From Paracoccus sp. C2R09 (GTDB lineage: Bacteria > Pseudomonadota > Alphaproteobacteria > Rhodobacterales > Rhodobacteraceae): a stretch of 64,000 nucleotides of DNA. The notes below the pieces were generated by a model that saw only the letters and a program-made list of their open reading frames with translations, had not been told where the DNA came from and ran no database searches. The translations under genes and the position numbers were made by a program. Each line of letters begins with the position of its first letter. The stretch's first letter is position 1. Below are positions 37,076 to 44,960 of the stretch, in pieces. The stretch lies in NCBI RefSeq assembly GCF_018860625.1, contig NZ_JAHKQB010000029.1, forward strand, positions 186,001 to 250,000, given 5' to 3'.

Positions 37076-38908
37076 ATGGCACGCGCACCCCTTCTGCAAT
37101 TGAACGAAATCTCGCTGACCTTCGGTGGGGACCCGGTTTTCGACCGGTTGTCGCTGACGGTCCAGCCCGGCGACCGGGTGGCCCTGGTGGGCCGCAACGG
37201 GTCGGGGAAATCCACGCTGATGAAGGTCATGGGCGGCCTTGTCGAACCCGACAAGGGCGAGGTGGTCCTGTCCGCCGGCGTCTCGACCGGCTACATGGAG
37301 CAGGATCCTGACCTGTCGGGGTATCGCACGCTTGGCGAATTCGCCCGCGCCGACCTGCCCGAGGCCGAGGCCTACCGTGTGGACATGGCCGCCGAGGGGC
37401 TGAAATTCGACCCCGAGCGCCCCATCGACACCGCATCGGGCGGGGAACGCCGCCGCGCGGCGCTGGCCCGGTTGCTGGCCCAGGCGCCCGAGCTGATGCT
37501 GCTGGACGAGCCGACCAACCACCTGGACATCGAGGCCATCGGCTGGCTGGAGGATCACCTGTCGCAGACCCGCGCGGGCTATGTCCTGATCAGCCACGAC
37601 CGCGCCTTCCTGCGCCGCCTGACGCGCGCCACGCTGTGGATCGACCGCGGCGAGGTTCGTCGCCAGGAACGCGGCTTCGAGCATTTCGAGGATTGGCGCG
37701 AGGCAACCTGGTCGGCCGAGGACGACGCCAGACACAAGCTGGACCGCAAGATCAAGGCCGAGGCCCGTTGGGCGGTCGAAGGCATCAGCGCCCGGCGCAA
37801 GCGCAACCAGGGCCGTGTGCGCGCGCTGGCTGCGCTGCGCGACGAACGCAGTTCCCAGATCCGCCGTCAGGGCACGGCGGCGATGGCGCTGGAAAGCGGG
37901 CCGGCCTCGGGCAAGAAGGTGATCGATGTTCGTGGCATCTCGAAGACCTTCGGCGACCGGGTGATCCTGCGCCCCTTCGATCTGTTGATCAATCGCGGCG
38001 ACCGCATCGCCTTCGTGGGCCCGAACGGCGCGGGCAAGACCACGCTGATCAAGATGCTGACCGGTGAGATCGCGCCGGACGAAGGCTCGGTCACGCTCGG
38101 GACCAATCTGGAGATCGCGGTCTTCGACCAGACGCGCTCGGCGCTGAACCCGGACCAGACGCTGTGGGATTCGCTGACCGGCGACCCCGAGATGCGCGTT
38201 TCGGGGCGGTCGGACCAGGTGATGGTGCGGGGCGTGCCGAAGCATGTCGTGGCCTATCTCAAGGATTTCCTGTTCGACGAGGGGCAGGCCCGTGCGCCCG
38301 TCCGCAGCCTGTCGGGCGGCGAGAAGGCGCGCCTTCTGCTGGCCCGGCTGATGGCGCGGCCCTCGAACCTGCTGGTGATGGACGAACCGACCAACGACCT
38401 GGATGTCGAGACGCTGGACCTGCTGCAGGACCTGCTGGGCGAATATGACGGCACCGTGCTGCTGGTCAGTCACGACCGCGATTTCATCGACCGGGTGGCC
38501 GATACGACCATCGCGATGGAAGGCGACGGCAATGCCACCGTCTATGCCGGCGGTTGGAGCGATTATCGCGCACAGCGCCCCGGCGCCGAGGCGCCCGCCG
38601 TGCCGGAGAAGCCCGCAAAGCCCGCTAAGGGGGGCAAGGCCGCCGAAAAGCCTGCGCCCGAGAAGCCCGCCAAGACGCAGTCCGGGCTCAGCTTCTCCGA
38701 GAAGCACCGGCTGGAGGCGCTGCCCGCCGTCATGGAGCGGCTCGAGGCCGAGATGGCCAAGCTGTCCGAGTTCCTGGCCAACCCCGATCTGTTCCAGAAG
38801 GCACCGGCCAAGTTCAACAAGGCGACCGAGGCCCTGGCCGAACGGCAGAAGGCCCTGGCGGATGCCGAGGAAGAGTGGCTGATGCTGGAGGAAAAGGCCG
38901 CGGGCTGA
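37076..38908 (+). CDS. uup: ABC-F family ATPase (Uup-like)
   Basis: Soluble tandem ABC ATPase of 610 residues, no membrane domain. First cassette: Walker A GRNGSGKST, signature TASGGERRR, Walker B LMLLDEPTNHLD. Second cassette: GPNGAGKTT, LSGGEKARL, LLVMDEPTNDLD. The interdomain linker is short and basic. A Lys/Pro/Ala-rich tract (about 510-545) leads to a C-terminal coiled coil (about 555-605), as in Uup. It likely acts on ribosomes or DNA intermediates. Uup rather than another ABC-F subgroup is inferred from the C-terminal coiled coil. Confidence 0.88.
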   Translation: MARAPLLQLNEISLTFGGDPVFDRLSLTVQPGDRVALVGRNGSGKSTLMKVMGGLVEPDKGEVVLSAGVSTGYMEQDPDLSGYRTLGEFARADLPEAEAYRVDMAAEGLKFDPERPIDTASGGERRRAALARLLAQAPELMLLDEPTNHLDIEAIGWLEDHLSQTRAGYVLISHDRAFLRRLTRATLWIDRGEVRRQERGFEHFEDWREATWSAEDDARHKLDRKIKAEARWAVEGISARRKRNQGRVRALAALRDERSSQIRRQGTAAMALESGPASGKKVIDVRGISKTFGDRVILRPFDLLINRGDRIAFVGPNGAGKTTLIKMLTGEIAPDEGSVTLGTNLEIAVFDQTRSALNPDQTLWDSLTGDPEMRVSGRSDQVMVRGVPKHVVAYLKDFLFDEGQARAPVRSLSGGEKARLLLARLMARPSNLLVMDEPTNDLDVETLDLLQDLLGEYDGTVLLVSHDRDFIDRVADTTIAMEGDGNATVYAGGWSDYRAQRPGAEAPAVPEKPAKPAKGGKAAEKPAPEKPAKTQSGLSFSEKHRLEALPAVMERLEAEMAKLSEFLANPDLFQKAPAKFNKATEALAERQKALADAEEEWLMLEEKAAG

Positions 38909-38918
38909 CCCCTGCGCC

Positions 38919-38947
38919 TTGACTTCCGCGGCCCGATGGGGCATACG
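38919..38947 (+). promoter_or_regulatory. candidate rplU-rpmA promoter
   Basis: TTGACT (38919-38924), 17-bp spacer, CATACG (38942-38947). Leaves a leader of about 140 bases before rplU. The same TTGACTT -35 occurs in the promoter at the right edge of the window. Confidence 0.55.
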
Positions 38948-39093
38948 CGCCGGACCGGTCGGGCCCCCAGCCTTGGCCGGTCTATTGTTTTCAATGACAT
39001 CCCGCAGGGGATGCGCAGTCCGAAGGCGGGGAATCCCCAAGGGAACACCGGCATGGCCGGGGCCGAAGGACGCGGTTGACGAAGGAAGAAGCG

Positions 39094-39459
39094 ATGTTCG
39101 CGGTTCTGAAGACTGGCGGCAAGCAATACAAGGTGCAGGCGGGTGACGTCCTGCGCGTTGAGAAGCTGAACGCCACGGCTGGTGAAAAAATCCAGTTCAA
39201 CGAGATTCTGATGGTCGGCTCGACCCTGGGCGCACCGCTGGTCGAGGGCGCTTGCGTCCAGGCCGAAGTGATCGACCAGATCAAGGCCGACAAGGTCATC
39301 ACCTACGTCAAGCGTCGCCGCAAGCACAGCTCGCAGCGCACGCGTGGTCACCGCCAGCAGCTGACGCTGGTGCGCGTGACGGACGTGCTGGAAAACGGCG
39401 CCGACAAGACCGGCGTCAAGGCCGCAACCGGTGGCCGCACCCAGGCCGTCGAAGCCTAA
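39094..39459 (+). CDS. rplU: 50S ribosomal protein L21
   Basis: A 121-residue L21 with the core MFAVLKTGGKQYKVQAGD and the rRNA-binding KRRRKHSSQRTRGHRQQL near 75-94. It is slightly longer than the enterobacterial form because of a C-terminal tail. Start 39094 follows GAAGGAAG. An upstream in-frame ATG at 39076 is rejected. Followed by rpmA after 12 bp. Confidence 0.96.
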   Translation: MFAVLKTGGKQYKVQAGDVLRVEKLNATAGEKIQFNEILMVGSTLGAPLVEGACVQAEVIDQIKADKVITYVKRRRKHSSQRTRGHRQQLTLVRVTDVLENGADKTGVKAATGGRTQAVEA

Positions 39460-39471
39460 GGAGGACTATCC

Positions 39472-39744
39472 ATGGCACATAAGAAAGCAGGCGGTTCCTC
39501 GCGCAACGGTCGCGACTCTGCCGGTCGCCGTCTTGGCGTGAAACTGTTCGGTGGCCAGGCCGCCATCGCAGGCAACATCATCGTGCGTCAGCGCGGCACC
39601 AAGTGGTGGCCGGGCGAGAATGTCGGCATGGGCAAGGATCACACCCTGTTCGCGCTGACCGACGGTCACGTGTCCTTCCGCAAGGGCCTGAAGGGTCGCA
39701 CCTTCATTTCGGTGCAGCCTGCCGCGCAGGAAGCTGCCGAGTAA
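39472..39744 (+). CDS. rpmA: 50S ribosomal protein L27
   Basis: A 90-residue L27 with the standard N-terminus [20 protein letters not shown], which reaches the peptidyl-transferase centre, followed by LGVKLFGGQ and [15 protein letters not shown]. No N-terminal cleavable extension. AAGGAGG precedes the start. Confidence 0.98.
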   Translation: MAHKKAGGSSRNGRDSAGRRLGVKLFGGQAAIAGNIIVRQRGTKWWPGENVGMGKDHTLFALTDGHVSFRKGLKGRTFISVQPAAQEAAE

Positions 39745-39769
39745 CCCGGGCGTAACATTTCGATGTTAA

Positions 39770-39806
39770 GGGGGGATCGGCGAAAGCCGGTCCCCCCAGC
39801 CGTTTT
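39770..39806 (+). terminator. terminator after rpmA
   Basis: Twelve-bp stem (39770-39781 with 39786-39797, one G-T pair) closed by a GAAA tetraloop and followed within a few bases by TTTT (39803-39806). Partial read-through into the GNAT gene is possible. Confidence 0.7.
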
Positions 39807-39861
39807 CGCAACAAAGCTATTGCCCGGAGATGATCCGGAGCCGGTTTCCGGGGGAGGAAAC

Positions 39862-40452
39862 ATGGTAATGTCTGCACCCATGAGGGAGGGTTCGCGGTTG
39901 GACGACCTGAAACTCACCGAAGCCGCCGCATTGTCGCAGCCGGTCATTCCGACCGACCGCTTCGTGCTGCGCCCGCTGCGCCCGTCCGATGCGGGCCTGA
40001 TCGCCCATTACACCGGCGACCGTCGCGTGGCCGAGGGGACGCGCGCGATCCCGCATCCGCTGCCGCCGCGTTCCTCGGAAAGCTTCGTGGCCCGTGCCCT
40101 GTCGCCCGACCGGGTCGAGGATGTCTGGGCCATCGACGGATCGGCCAACAACCTGGCCGAGGTTCTGGGCATCGTGTCGTTGACCCGGATGGAGGGGGAC
40201 CAGTCCGAGCTGGGGTTCTGGATCGGTGCGGGTTTCTGGAACACGGGCTTCGCGACCGAGGCCGTGGCTGCCATCGTGGCCGCCAATCCGCATGGCGCGC
40301 GCACCCTGTTCGCCGAGGCGTTCCAGGACAATCCGGGTTCGGCCCGCGTTCTGACCAATTGCGGCTTCGCCTATCTGGGCGATGCCGAAAGCTGGTCGGT
40401 CGCCCGCAGCGCCCGGGTGCCCACATGGACATATCTGCGCAAGATGGCTTGA
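39862..40452 (+). CDS. GNAT family N-acetyltransferase (RimJ/RimL-like)
   Basis: A 196-residue acetyl-CoA-dependent acyltransferase. It shows TDRFVLRPLRPSDAGLIAHY at the start of the domain, then ELGFWIGAGFWNTGFATEAV (acetyl-CoA pyrophosphate-binding region) and a C-terminal FQDNPGSARVLTNCGF, typical of the RimJ/L subgroup. Acceptor unknown (protein N-terminus or small amine). Start 39862 is preceded by GGGGGAGGAAAC. An earlier ATG at 39763 would read through the terminator hairpin. Confidence 0.88.
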   Translation: MVMSAPMREGSRLDDLKLTEAAALSQPVIPTDRFVLRPLRPSDAGLIAHYTGDRRVAEGTRAIPHPLPPRSSESFVARALSPDRVEDVWAIDGSANNLAEVLGIVSLTRMEGDQSELGFWIGAGFWNTGFATEAVAAIVAANPHGARTLFAEAFQDNPGSARVLTNCGFAYLGDAESWSVARSARVPTWTYLRKMA

Positions 40453-40457
40453 CGGAA

Positions 40458-40478
40458 GGGGCGTTCGCGCCCCTTTTT
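40458..40478 (+). terminator. intrinsic terminator after GNAT gene
   Basis: GGGGCG (40458-40463), TTCG tetraloop, CGCCCC (40468-40473), then TTTTT. A textbook terminator five bases after the stop region. Confidence 0.92.
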
Positions 40479-40501
40479 CATGCGCGCCGACCGGGGCGGA
40501 C

Positions 40502-40529
40502 TTGCAGACTGCGCAATTCTGCCTAGATA
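40502..40529 (+). promoter_or_regulatory. candidate promoter giving a leaderless LLM mRNA
   Basis: TTGCAG (40502-40507), 16-bp spacer, TAGATA (40524-40529). The ATG at 40536 is seven bases after the -10, and no ribosome-binding site precedes it. Confidence 0.55.
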
Positions 40530-40535
40530 GCGCAG

Positions 40536-41546
40536 ATGACCCAGCACATTCCCTTCTCGCTTCTCGATCTTGCACCGGTGCCCGAAGGCTCGGGCGCGCA
40601 GGACGCGATCGCGAACAGCCTCGACCTCGCGCGTCACGCCGAGGAATGGGGCTATCACCGCTATTGGCTGGCCGAACATCACAACATGGAGGGGATCGCC
40701 AGCGCCGCGACCGCCGTGCTGATCGGCCTGATCGCGCAGCAGACGCGACGCATCCGCGTGGGGGCGGGGGGCATCATGCTGCCGAACCACGCGCCACTGA
40801 CCGTGGCCGAGGCCTTCGGCACGCTGGCCACGGCCTTTCCCGACCGGATCGACCTTGGCCTCGGGCGGGCGCCGGGCGGCGATCAGTCGGTGATCCGGGC
40901 GCTGCGCCGCGATCCCATGGCCGACACCTTCCCGCAGGACGTGGTCGAGCTGATCGATTATCTGGGCCCGCGGAACCCCAGGGCGGCCGTGCGCGCGCTG
41001 CCGGGCGAGGGAACCGAGGTTCCCGTGTGGATCCTAGGCAGCAGCCTGTTCGGCGCGCAGCTGGCCGCGCATCTGGGCCTGCCCTATGCCTTTGCCAGCC
41101 ATTTCGCACCCGACGCACTGGATCAGGCGCTGCATGTCTATCGCAGCCATTTCCGCCCGTCCGCGCGCTGGCAGCGGCCCCATGCGATGGTCGCCGTAAA
41201 CGTCTTTGCCGCCGATACGGCACCCGAGGCCGCGCGCCTGCGCACCAGCATGCAGCAGGCCTTCGCGCGTCTGCGCACGGGTGAGACGGGCAAGTTCCCG
41301 GCCCCGGTCGACGATATCGATGCCGCGATCGGTGCCCCCATGCGTCGCGCGGTGGATCAGTCGCTGCGCATCACGGCCTGCGGGACCGCGGATGACATTC
41401 GCCGGCAGATGGGCGCGATCATCGCGGAGTATCAACCCGACGAGGTGATCCTGACCGGCCAGATCCACGACCATGCCGCGCGGCTGAACAGCTTCCGCAT
41501 CGCCTCCGAGGTGCTGTCGGACATGCCCGCAAGCAGGGCCGCCTAA
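40536..41546 (+). CDS. luciferase-like monooxygenase (LLM) class flavoprotein
   Basis: FMN-dependent LLM-family oxidoreductase of 336 residues, single-component YhbW-like subgroup. It starts [19 protein letters not shown], then [30 protein letters not shown] and [10 protein letters not shown], the usual TIM-barrel signatures. The substrate cannot be told. Transcribed alone between two terminators, probably without a leader. Confidence 0.9.
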   Translation: MTQHIPFSLLDLAPVPEGSGAQDAIANSLDLARHAEEWGYHRYWLAEHHNMEGIASAATAVLIGLIAQQTRRIRVGAGGIMLPNHAPLTVAEAFGTLATAFPDRIDLGLGRAPGGDQSVIRALRRDPMADTFPQDVVELIDYLGPRNPRAAVRALPGEGTEVPVWILGSSLFGAQLAAHLGLPYAFASHFAPDALDQALHVYRSHFRPSARWQRPHAMVAVNVFAADTAPEAARLRTSMQQAFARLRTGETGKFPAPVDDIDAAIGAPMRRAVDQSLRITACGTADDIRRQMGAIIAEYQPDEVILTGQIHDHAARLNSFRIASEVLSDMPASRAA

Positions 41547-41550
41547 GAAA

Positions 41551-41578
41551 AAGGCCCCGGCGCGATGCCGGGGCCTTT
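41551..41578. terminator. bidirectional terminator between LLM and Bax-inhibitor genes
   Basis: AAGGCCCCGGC (41551-41561), five-base loop, GCCGGGGCCTT, with A-rich and T-rich flanks on the two sides. It serves both convergent genes. Confidence 0.88.
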
Positions 41579-41599
41579 GTCATTCGATGGGTCAGGCGA

Positions 41600-42343
41600 T
41601 CACTCGCGGTTGCCCATGAACTGCAGCAGGAACATGAACAGGTTCAGGAAGTCCAGATACAGGCGCAACGCACCCATGATCGCGGTCTTGCCGATGAAGT
41701 CGCTGTCCGATCCCGCCATCTGCAGATAGGTGTTCTTGATGTTCTGCGTGTCATAGGCCGTCAGACCCGCGAAGATCAGCACGCCGATGACCGAGATCGC
41801 GAACTGCATCGCGCTGGATTGCAGGAAGATGTTCACGATCGAGGCGACGATCAGACCGATCAGGCCCATCATCAGGAAGGTGCCCAGCCCCGACAGGTTC
41901 TTCTTCGTGGTATAACCATAGAGCGACAGCCCCGCGAAGGCGATTGCCGTCACCAGGAAGGTCTGCACGATCGAGACCGAGGTGTAGACGAGGAAGATCG
42001 AGCTGATCGACACGCCCATCAGGGCCGCGAAGGCGTAGAACACGCCGGTGGCCGCGCCGACCGACAGGCGGTTGATGGCCGCACCGAAGGTGAAGACCAT
42101 CAGCAGGGGCGCGAACATGATGACCCATTTCAGCGGCGAGCTGTAGATCGCATATCCCAGCTGGGTCAGCTGACCGTCGTTCACGGCGGCGGTGGCGATG
42201 CCATAGGCCGCGACGGCGGTCACACCCATGCCCGCAGCCATCAGCCCATAAACCTTGTTCATGTAGGCCCGCAGGCCTTCGTCGACCGCCGCCTGGCGGG
42301 CGCCGACGCCCTGCGCGGAGCGGTAGGTGTTGTAGTCTGCCAT
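41600..42343 (-). CDS. Bax inhibitor-1 / YccA family membrane protein
   Basis: BI-1 family protein of 247 residues with seven hydrophobic segments. It begins MADYNTYRSAQGVGARQAAVD, contains YGLMAAGMGVTAVAAY, and ends with LTAYDTQNIKN and LRLYLDFLNLFMFLLQFMG. The aspartates in this last region form the pH-sensing/calcium-leak site in characterised BI-1 relatives. Start 42343 follows GGGAG. A slightly longer form from 42361 is less likely. Confidence 0.93.
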   Translation of the reverse strand: MADYNTYRSAQGVGARQAAVDEGLRAYMNKVYGLMAAGMGVTAVAAYGIATAAVNDGQLTQLGYAIYSSPLKWVIMFAPLLMVFTFGAAINRLSVGAATGVFYAFAALMGVSISSIFLVYTSVSIVQTFLVTAIAFAGLSLYGYTTKKNLSGLGTFLMMGLIGLIVASIVNIFLQSSAMQFAISVIGVLIFAGLTAYDTQNIKNTYLQMAGSDSDFIGKTAIMGALRLYLDFLNLFMFLLQFMGNRE

Positions 42344-42388
42344 CGAAGTCTCCCTAAGCATGATTGGCGCATTCGCGCCTTGCTTACG

Positions 42389-42417
42389 AATATCGTGCAG
42401 GTTGGCGCGTTTTTCAA
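42389..42417 (-). promoter_or_regulatory. candidate promoter of the Bax-inhibitor gene
   Basis: Minus strand TTGAAA (42412-42417), 17-bp spacer, GATATT (42389-42394). Leader about 40 bases. Confidence 0.6.
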
Positions 42418-42457
42418 CTGACAGCCGCGTCAGCGCGACGTTTTCGGGGCGACCTTC

Positions 42458-43417
42458 TCAGAAGGTGATGATCACCTTTCCGACGCTGCGCCTCTCGCGA
42501 AGCAGGGCAAAGCCCTCGGCGATGCGGTCCAGGGGCAGCGTCACGCCCGATCCGGGATGCAGCCTGCCCGCGCGATACATGTCGAACAGGGCCTTCATGC
42601 TGGTTTCGATGACGCCAGGGTCCAGTTCGCGATACCCGTTCCAATAGAGCCCGTGGATCGCGATGTTCTTCACCAGCGCATGGTTCAGGGGCAGGGCAGG
42701 CGGTCGCCCCCCCGCGAAACCCACCAGCAGGAACCGCCCCCGACGTTTCAACGCCCCGAATGCGGCCTCGCCCGGTTCCGCCCCCACGGCATCATAGACG
42801 ACATCGACGCCGCCCATCCCGCGCAGCTCGGCCTTCAGATCGCGACATTCGGCGCTGTCGATCACCAGATCGGCCCCCGCGCGCCGGACGGCCTCCAACC
42901 GCTCGGCGCCGCGCGCGACACCGATGACGCGGGCCCCCATCGCATGGCCGATCTCGACCGCCGTAAGGCCGACCCCGCCCGCCGCCCCAAGGACGACGAG
43001 GGTTTCACCCGACTTGAGTCGTGCGCGACATGACAGTGCCATGTGACTTGTCCCATAAGCCACATGAAGCCCTGCAGCCTCTGCAAAGCTCATCTCGTCC
43101 GGAATCTGCTGGACAAATTCGGCATCGACCGCGACTTCGCCCGCCATGGTCCCGGATGCGGCGACGATCACGCGGTCGCCGGCCACGATCCCGCAACCCG
43201 GCGGTGCGCTGACCACGACCCCGGCACCTTCCAGCCCCGGAACATAGGGCGGGTTCTCGGCTTCTTGATAATTTCCCTTGGCCTTAAGGAGATCCGCGAA
43301 ATTCAGGGCGGCGGCAATCATGCGAACGACAACCTGCCCGGCATGCCCTTTGGGCGGGGTCACCTCGCGTATGACCGGGTCCTGCCCCAGTTCCTCGATT
43401 ACGGCCGTCCGAATCAT
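42458..43417 (-). CDS. NADPH:quinone oxidoreductase-like zinc-free MDR protein
   Basis: Medium-chain dehydrogenase/reductase of the quinone oxidoreductase type, 319 residues. The N-terminal GroES-like domain includes AAALNFADLLKAKGNYQ and VPGLEGAGVV. The Rossmann motif is VVLGAAGGVGLTAVEIG. It lacks the cysteine/histidine zinc ligands of alcohol dehydrogenases. It could also act on acryloyl- or crotonyl-type CoA esters. No neighbour fixes the substrate. Confidence 0.88.
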   Translation of the reverse strand: MIRTAVIEELGQDPVIREVTPPKGHAGQVVVRMIAAALNFADLLKAKGNYQEAENPPYVPGLEGAGVVVSAPPGCGIVAGDRVIVAASGTMAGEVAVDAEFVQQIPDEMSFAEAAGLHVAYGTSHMALSCRARLKSGETLVVLGAAGGVGLTAVEIGHAMGARVIGVARGAERLEAVRRAGADLVIDSAECRDLKAELRGMGGVDVVYDAVGAEPGEAAFGALKRRGRFLLVGFAGGRPPALPLNHALVKNIAIHGLYWNGYRELDPGVIETSMKALFDMYRAGRLHPGSGVTLPLDRIAEGFALLRERRSVGKVIITF

Positions 43418-43473
43418 CTGCTCTCCCCCGGTTCCTCGGCAGTTGACCGGGAATGCGAATTTCTGTCGAGACC

Positions 43474-43491
43474 TATATCCAAAGGGATATA
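43474..43491. promoter_or_regulatory. inverted repeat TATATCC-N4-GGATATA upstream of the XRE gene
   Basis: Seven-bp arms (43474-43480, 43485-43491) in an AT-rich 187-bp gap, about 115 bp before the XRE-family start. A plausible operator for the regulator itself, which is inference from position and symmetry. Confidence 0.5.
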
Positions 43492-43604
43492 TGACGGTTC
43501 TCCGGACCTGTCTTTTTGGCTAGAATTGGTATGCTTAACCAAGATGACACTCGCTAATTGAGCTTTCTCGGGTTACCGCCTCCTAAGATTGAAAGGGCTA
43601 AGCG

Positions 43605-43964
43605 ATGAAGCACAGTGTAGATGTTCATGTTGGTAAACGTATTCGCCATCGCCGCTGGATGATCGGTATGACGCAGCAGCAACTGGCCGATAAGGTCGGT
43701 ATCAAGTTCCAGCAGATCCAGAAGTACGAAACGGGGATGAACCGCGTTTCGGCCTCTCGTCTCTGGGATATTGCCCAAGCGGTCGACGTTCCAGTCAGTT
43801 TCTTCTTCGAAGGGCTGATGGAGGGAGAGATCCCCGATATCGTCGAAGGCGATATCTTCGCCGACAAGGAGGCGCTTCAGCTGGTGCGCGCCTATTATAC
43901 CATGCCGGCCGCCCAGCGCCGCCAGATCTTCGAACTGGCAAGGGTGCTGTCGGACGCAGCTTGA
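43605..43964 (+). CDS. XRE family helix-turn-helix regulator
   Basis: A 119-residue protein with an HTH_3 domain at about 9-66 (RIRHRRWMIGMTQQQLADKV, FQQIQKYETGMNRVSASRLW). A C-terminal helix (about 88-119) is suited to dimerisation. It belongs to a short XRE type common in alphaproteobacteria, and its targets are unknown. Its upstream DNA is AT-richer than its neighbours and carries a symmetric repeat, consistent with autoregulation. The coding sequence itself also uses more AT-ending codons at the 5' end. Confidence 0.9.
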   Translation: MKHSVDVHVGKRIRHRRWMIGMTQQQLADKVGIKFQQIQKYETGMNRVSASRLWDIAQAVDVPVSFFFEGLMEGEIPDIVEGDIFADKEALQLVRAYYTMPAAQRRQIFELARVLSDAA

Positions 43965-43972
43965 TCTGACCG

Positions 43973-43996
43973 GGGCCCGCGCATCGTCGCGGGCCC
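43973..43996 (+). terminator. stem-loop after the XRE gene
   Basis: GGGCCCGCG (43973-43981), six-base loop, CGCGGGCCC (43988-43996). Nine-bp perfect stem but no T-run, so factor-independent termination is uncertain. Confidence 0.45.
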
Positions 43997-44110
43997 TGTC
44001 ACCTTGCGCATGCCGCTTTCGGCGTGACGCCTCGATGACGGACGCGCCGGATGACTGGCCCCCGCGCACGGGACGGGTTAAACCCGATCCGAAGCAGCGA
44101 AGGGGACCCC

Positions 44111-44923
44111 ATGCACAGCCTGACCGACAGCATTCCGGGGCATGACGCGGCATCGCTGATCCGCACGGCCCATCGCATGGCCGATGCCGCGCGCGACGCG
44201 ATCCTTCCGCATTTCCGCAGCGACAGCCTGTTCGCCGACAACAAGCGCCCCGCAGATTTCGACCCCGTGACCGAGGCCGACCGCGCCGCCGAACGTGCCA
44301 TGCGTGCGATCCTTGTCGAAGATCGCCCCCAAGACGGCATCCTGGGCGAGGAATACGGCAGCCGCCAAGGCGTCAGCGGGCTGACCTGGATCCTCGATCC
44401 GATCGACGGCACGCGGGCCTTCATCAGCGGTGCCACCAGCTGGGGCGTGCTGATCGGGCTGTCGGACGGGCAGGGCATCCGCTACGGCCTGATCGACCAG
44501 CCCTATACCCGCGAACGCTTCGAAGGGGGGCTGGGGCAGGCGCGGTTGGCCGGTCCGATGGGCGAACGCCGGCTTGCGGTGCGGCACGGCGTGGACCTGG
44601 ACCAGGCGACGCTTCTGACCACCTTCCCCGAGATCGGGACCCAGGCCGAGGGTGACGCCTTCCGCCGCGTGGCGGCACGGGTGCGGCTGACGCGCTACGG
44701 TCTGGACTGCTATGCCTATGCGCTTTTGGCGCTTGGGCAGATCGATCTGGTCATCGAGGCGGGTTTGCAGTCCTATGACATTGCCGGTCCGCTGGCCGTC
44801 GTTCAGGCGGCGGGCGGCATCGTGACCGATTGGCGGGGCGGCCCTGCACATGAGGGCGGGCAGGTGATTGCCGCCGCCAGTCCCGAACTTCACCGGGCCG
44901 CGCTTGAACTTCTGCGCGGCTGA
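44111..44923 (+). CDS. hisN: inositol monophosphatase family phosphatase (HisN-like)
   Basis: Magnesium-dependent phosphatase of 270 residues. Metal site: E80/E81 in GILGEEYGS, DPIDGT (96-101), and a C-terminal SYDIAGPLAVVQAAGG with the third aspartate. In many alphaproteobacteria this subgroup is histidinol-phosphatase, the penultimate step of histidine synthesis. Other members act on inositol phosphates. The neighbours do not discriminate. Start 44111 follows GAAGGGG. Confidence 0.8.
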   Translation: MHSLTDSIPGHDAASLIRTAHRMADAARDAILPHFRSDSLFADNKRPADFDPVTEADRAAERAMRAILVEDRPQDGILGEEYGSRQGVSGLTWILDPIDGTRAFISGATSWGVLIGLSDGQGIRYGLIDQPYTRERFEGGLGQARLAGPMGERRLAVRHGVDLDQATLLTTFPEIGTQAEGDAFRRVAARVRLTRYGLDCYAYALLALGQIDLVIEAGLQSYDIAGPLAVVQAAGGIVTDWRGGPAHEGGQVIAAASPELHRAALELLRG

Positions 44924-44960
44924 TCTGTTGGCCTGATACTGCAACAAGACGAGGGACCGC

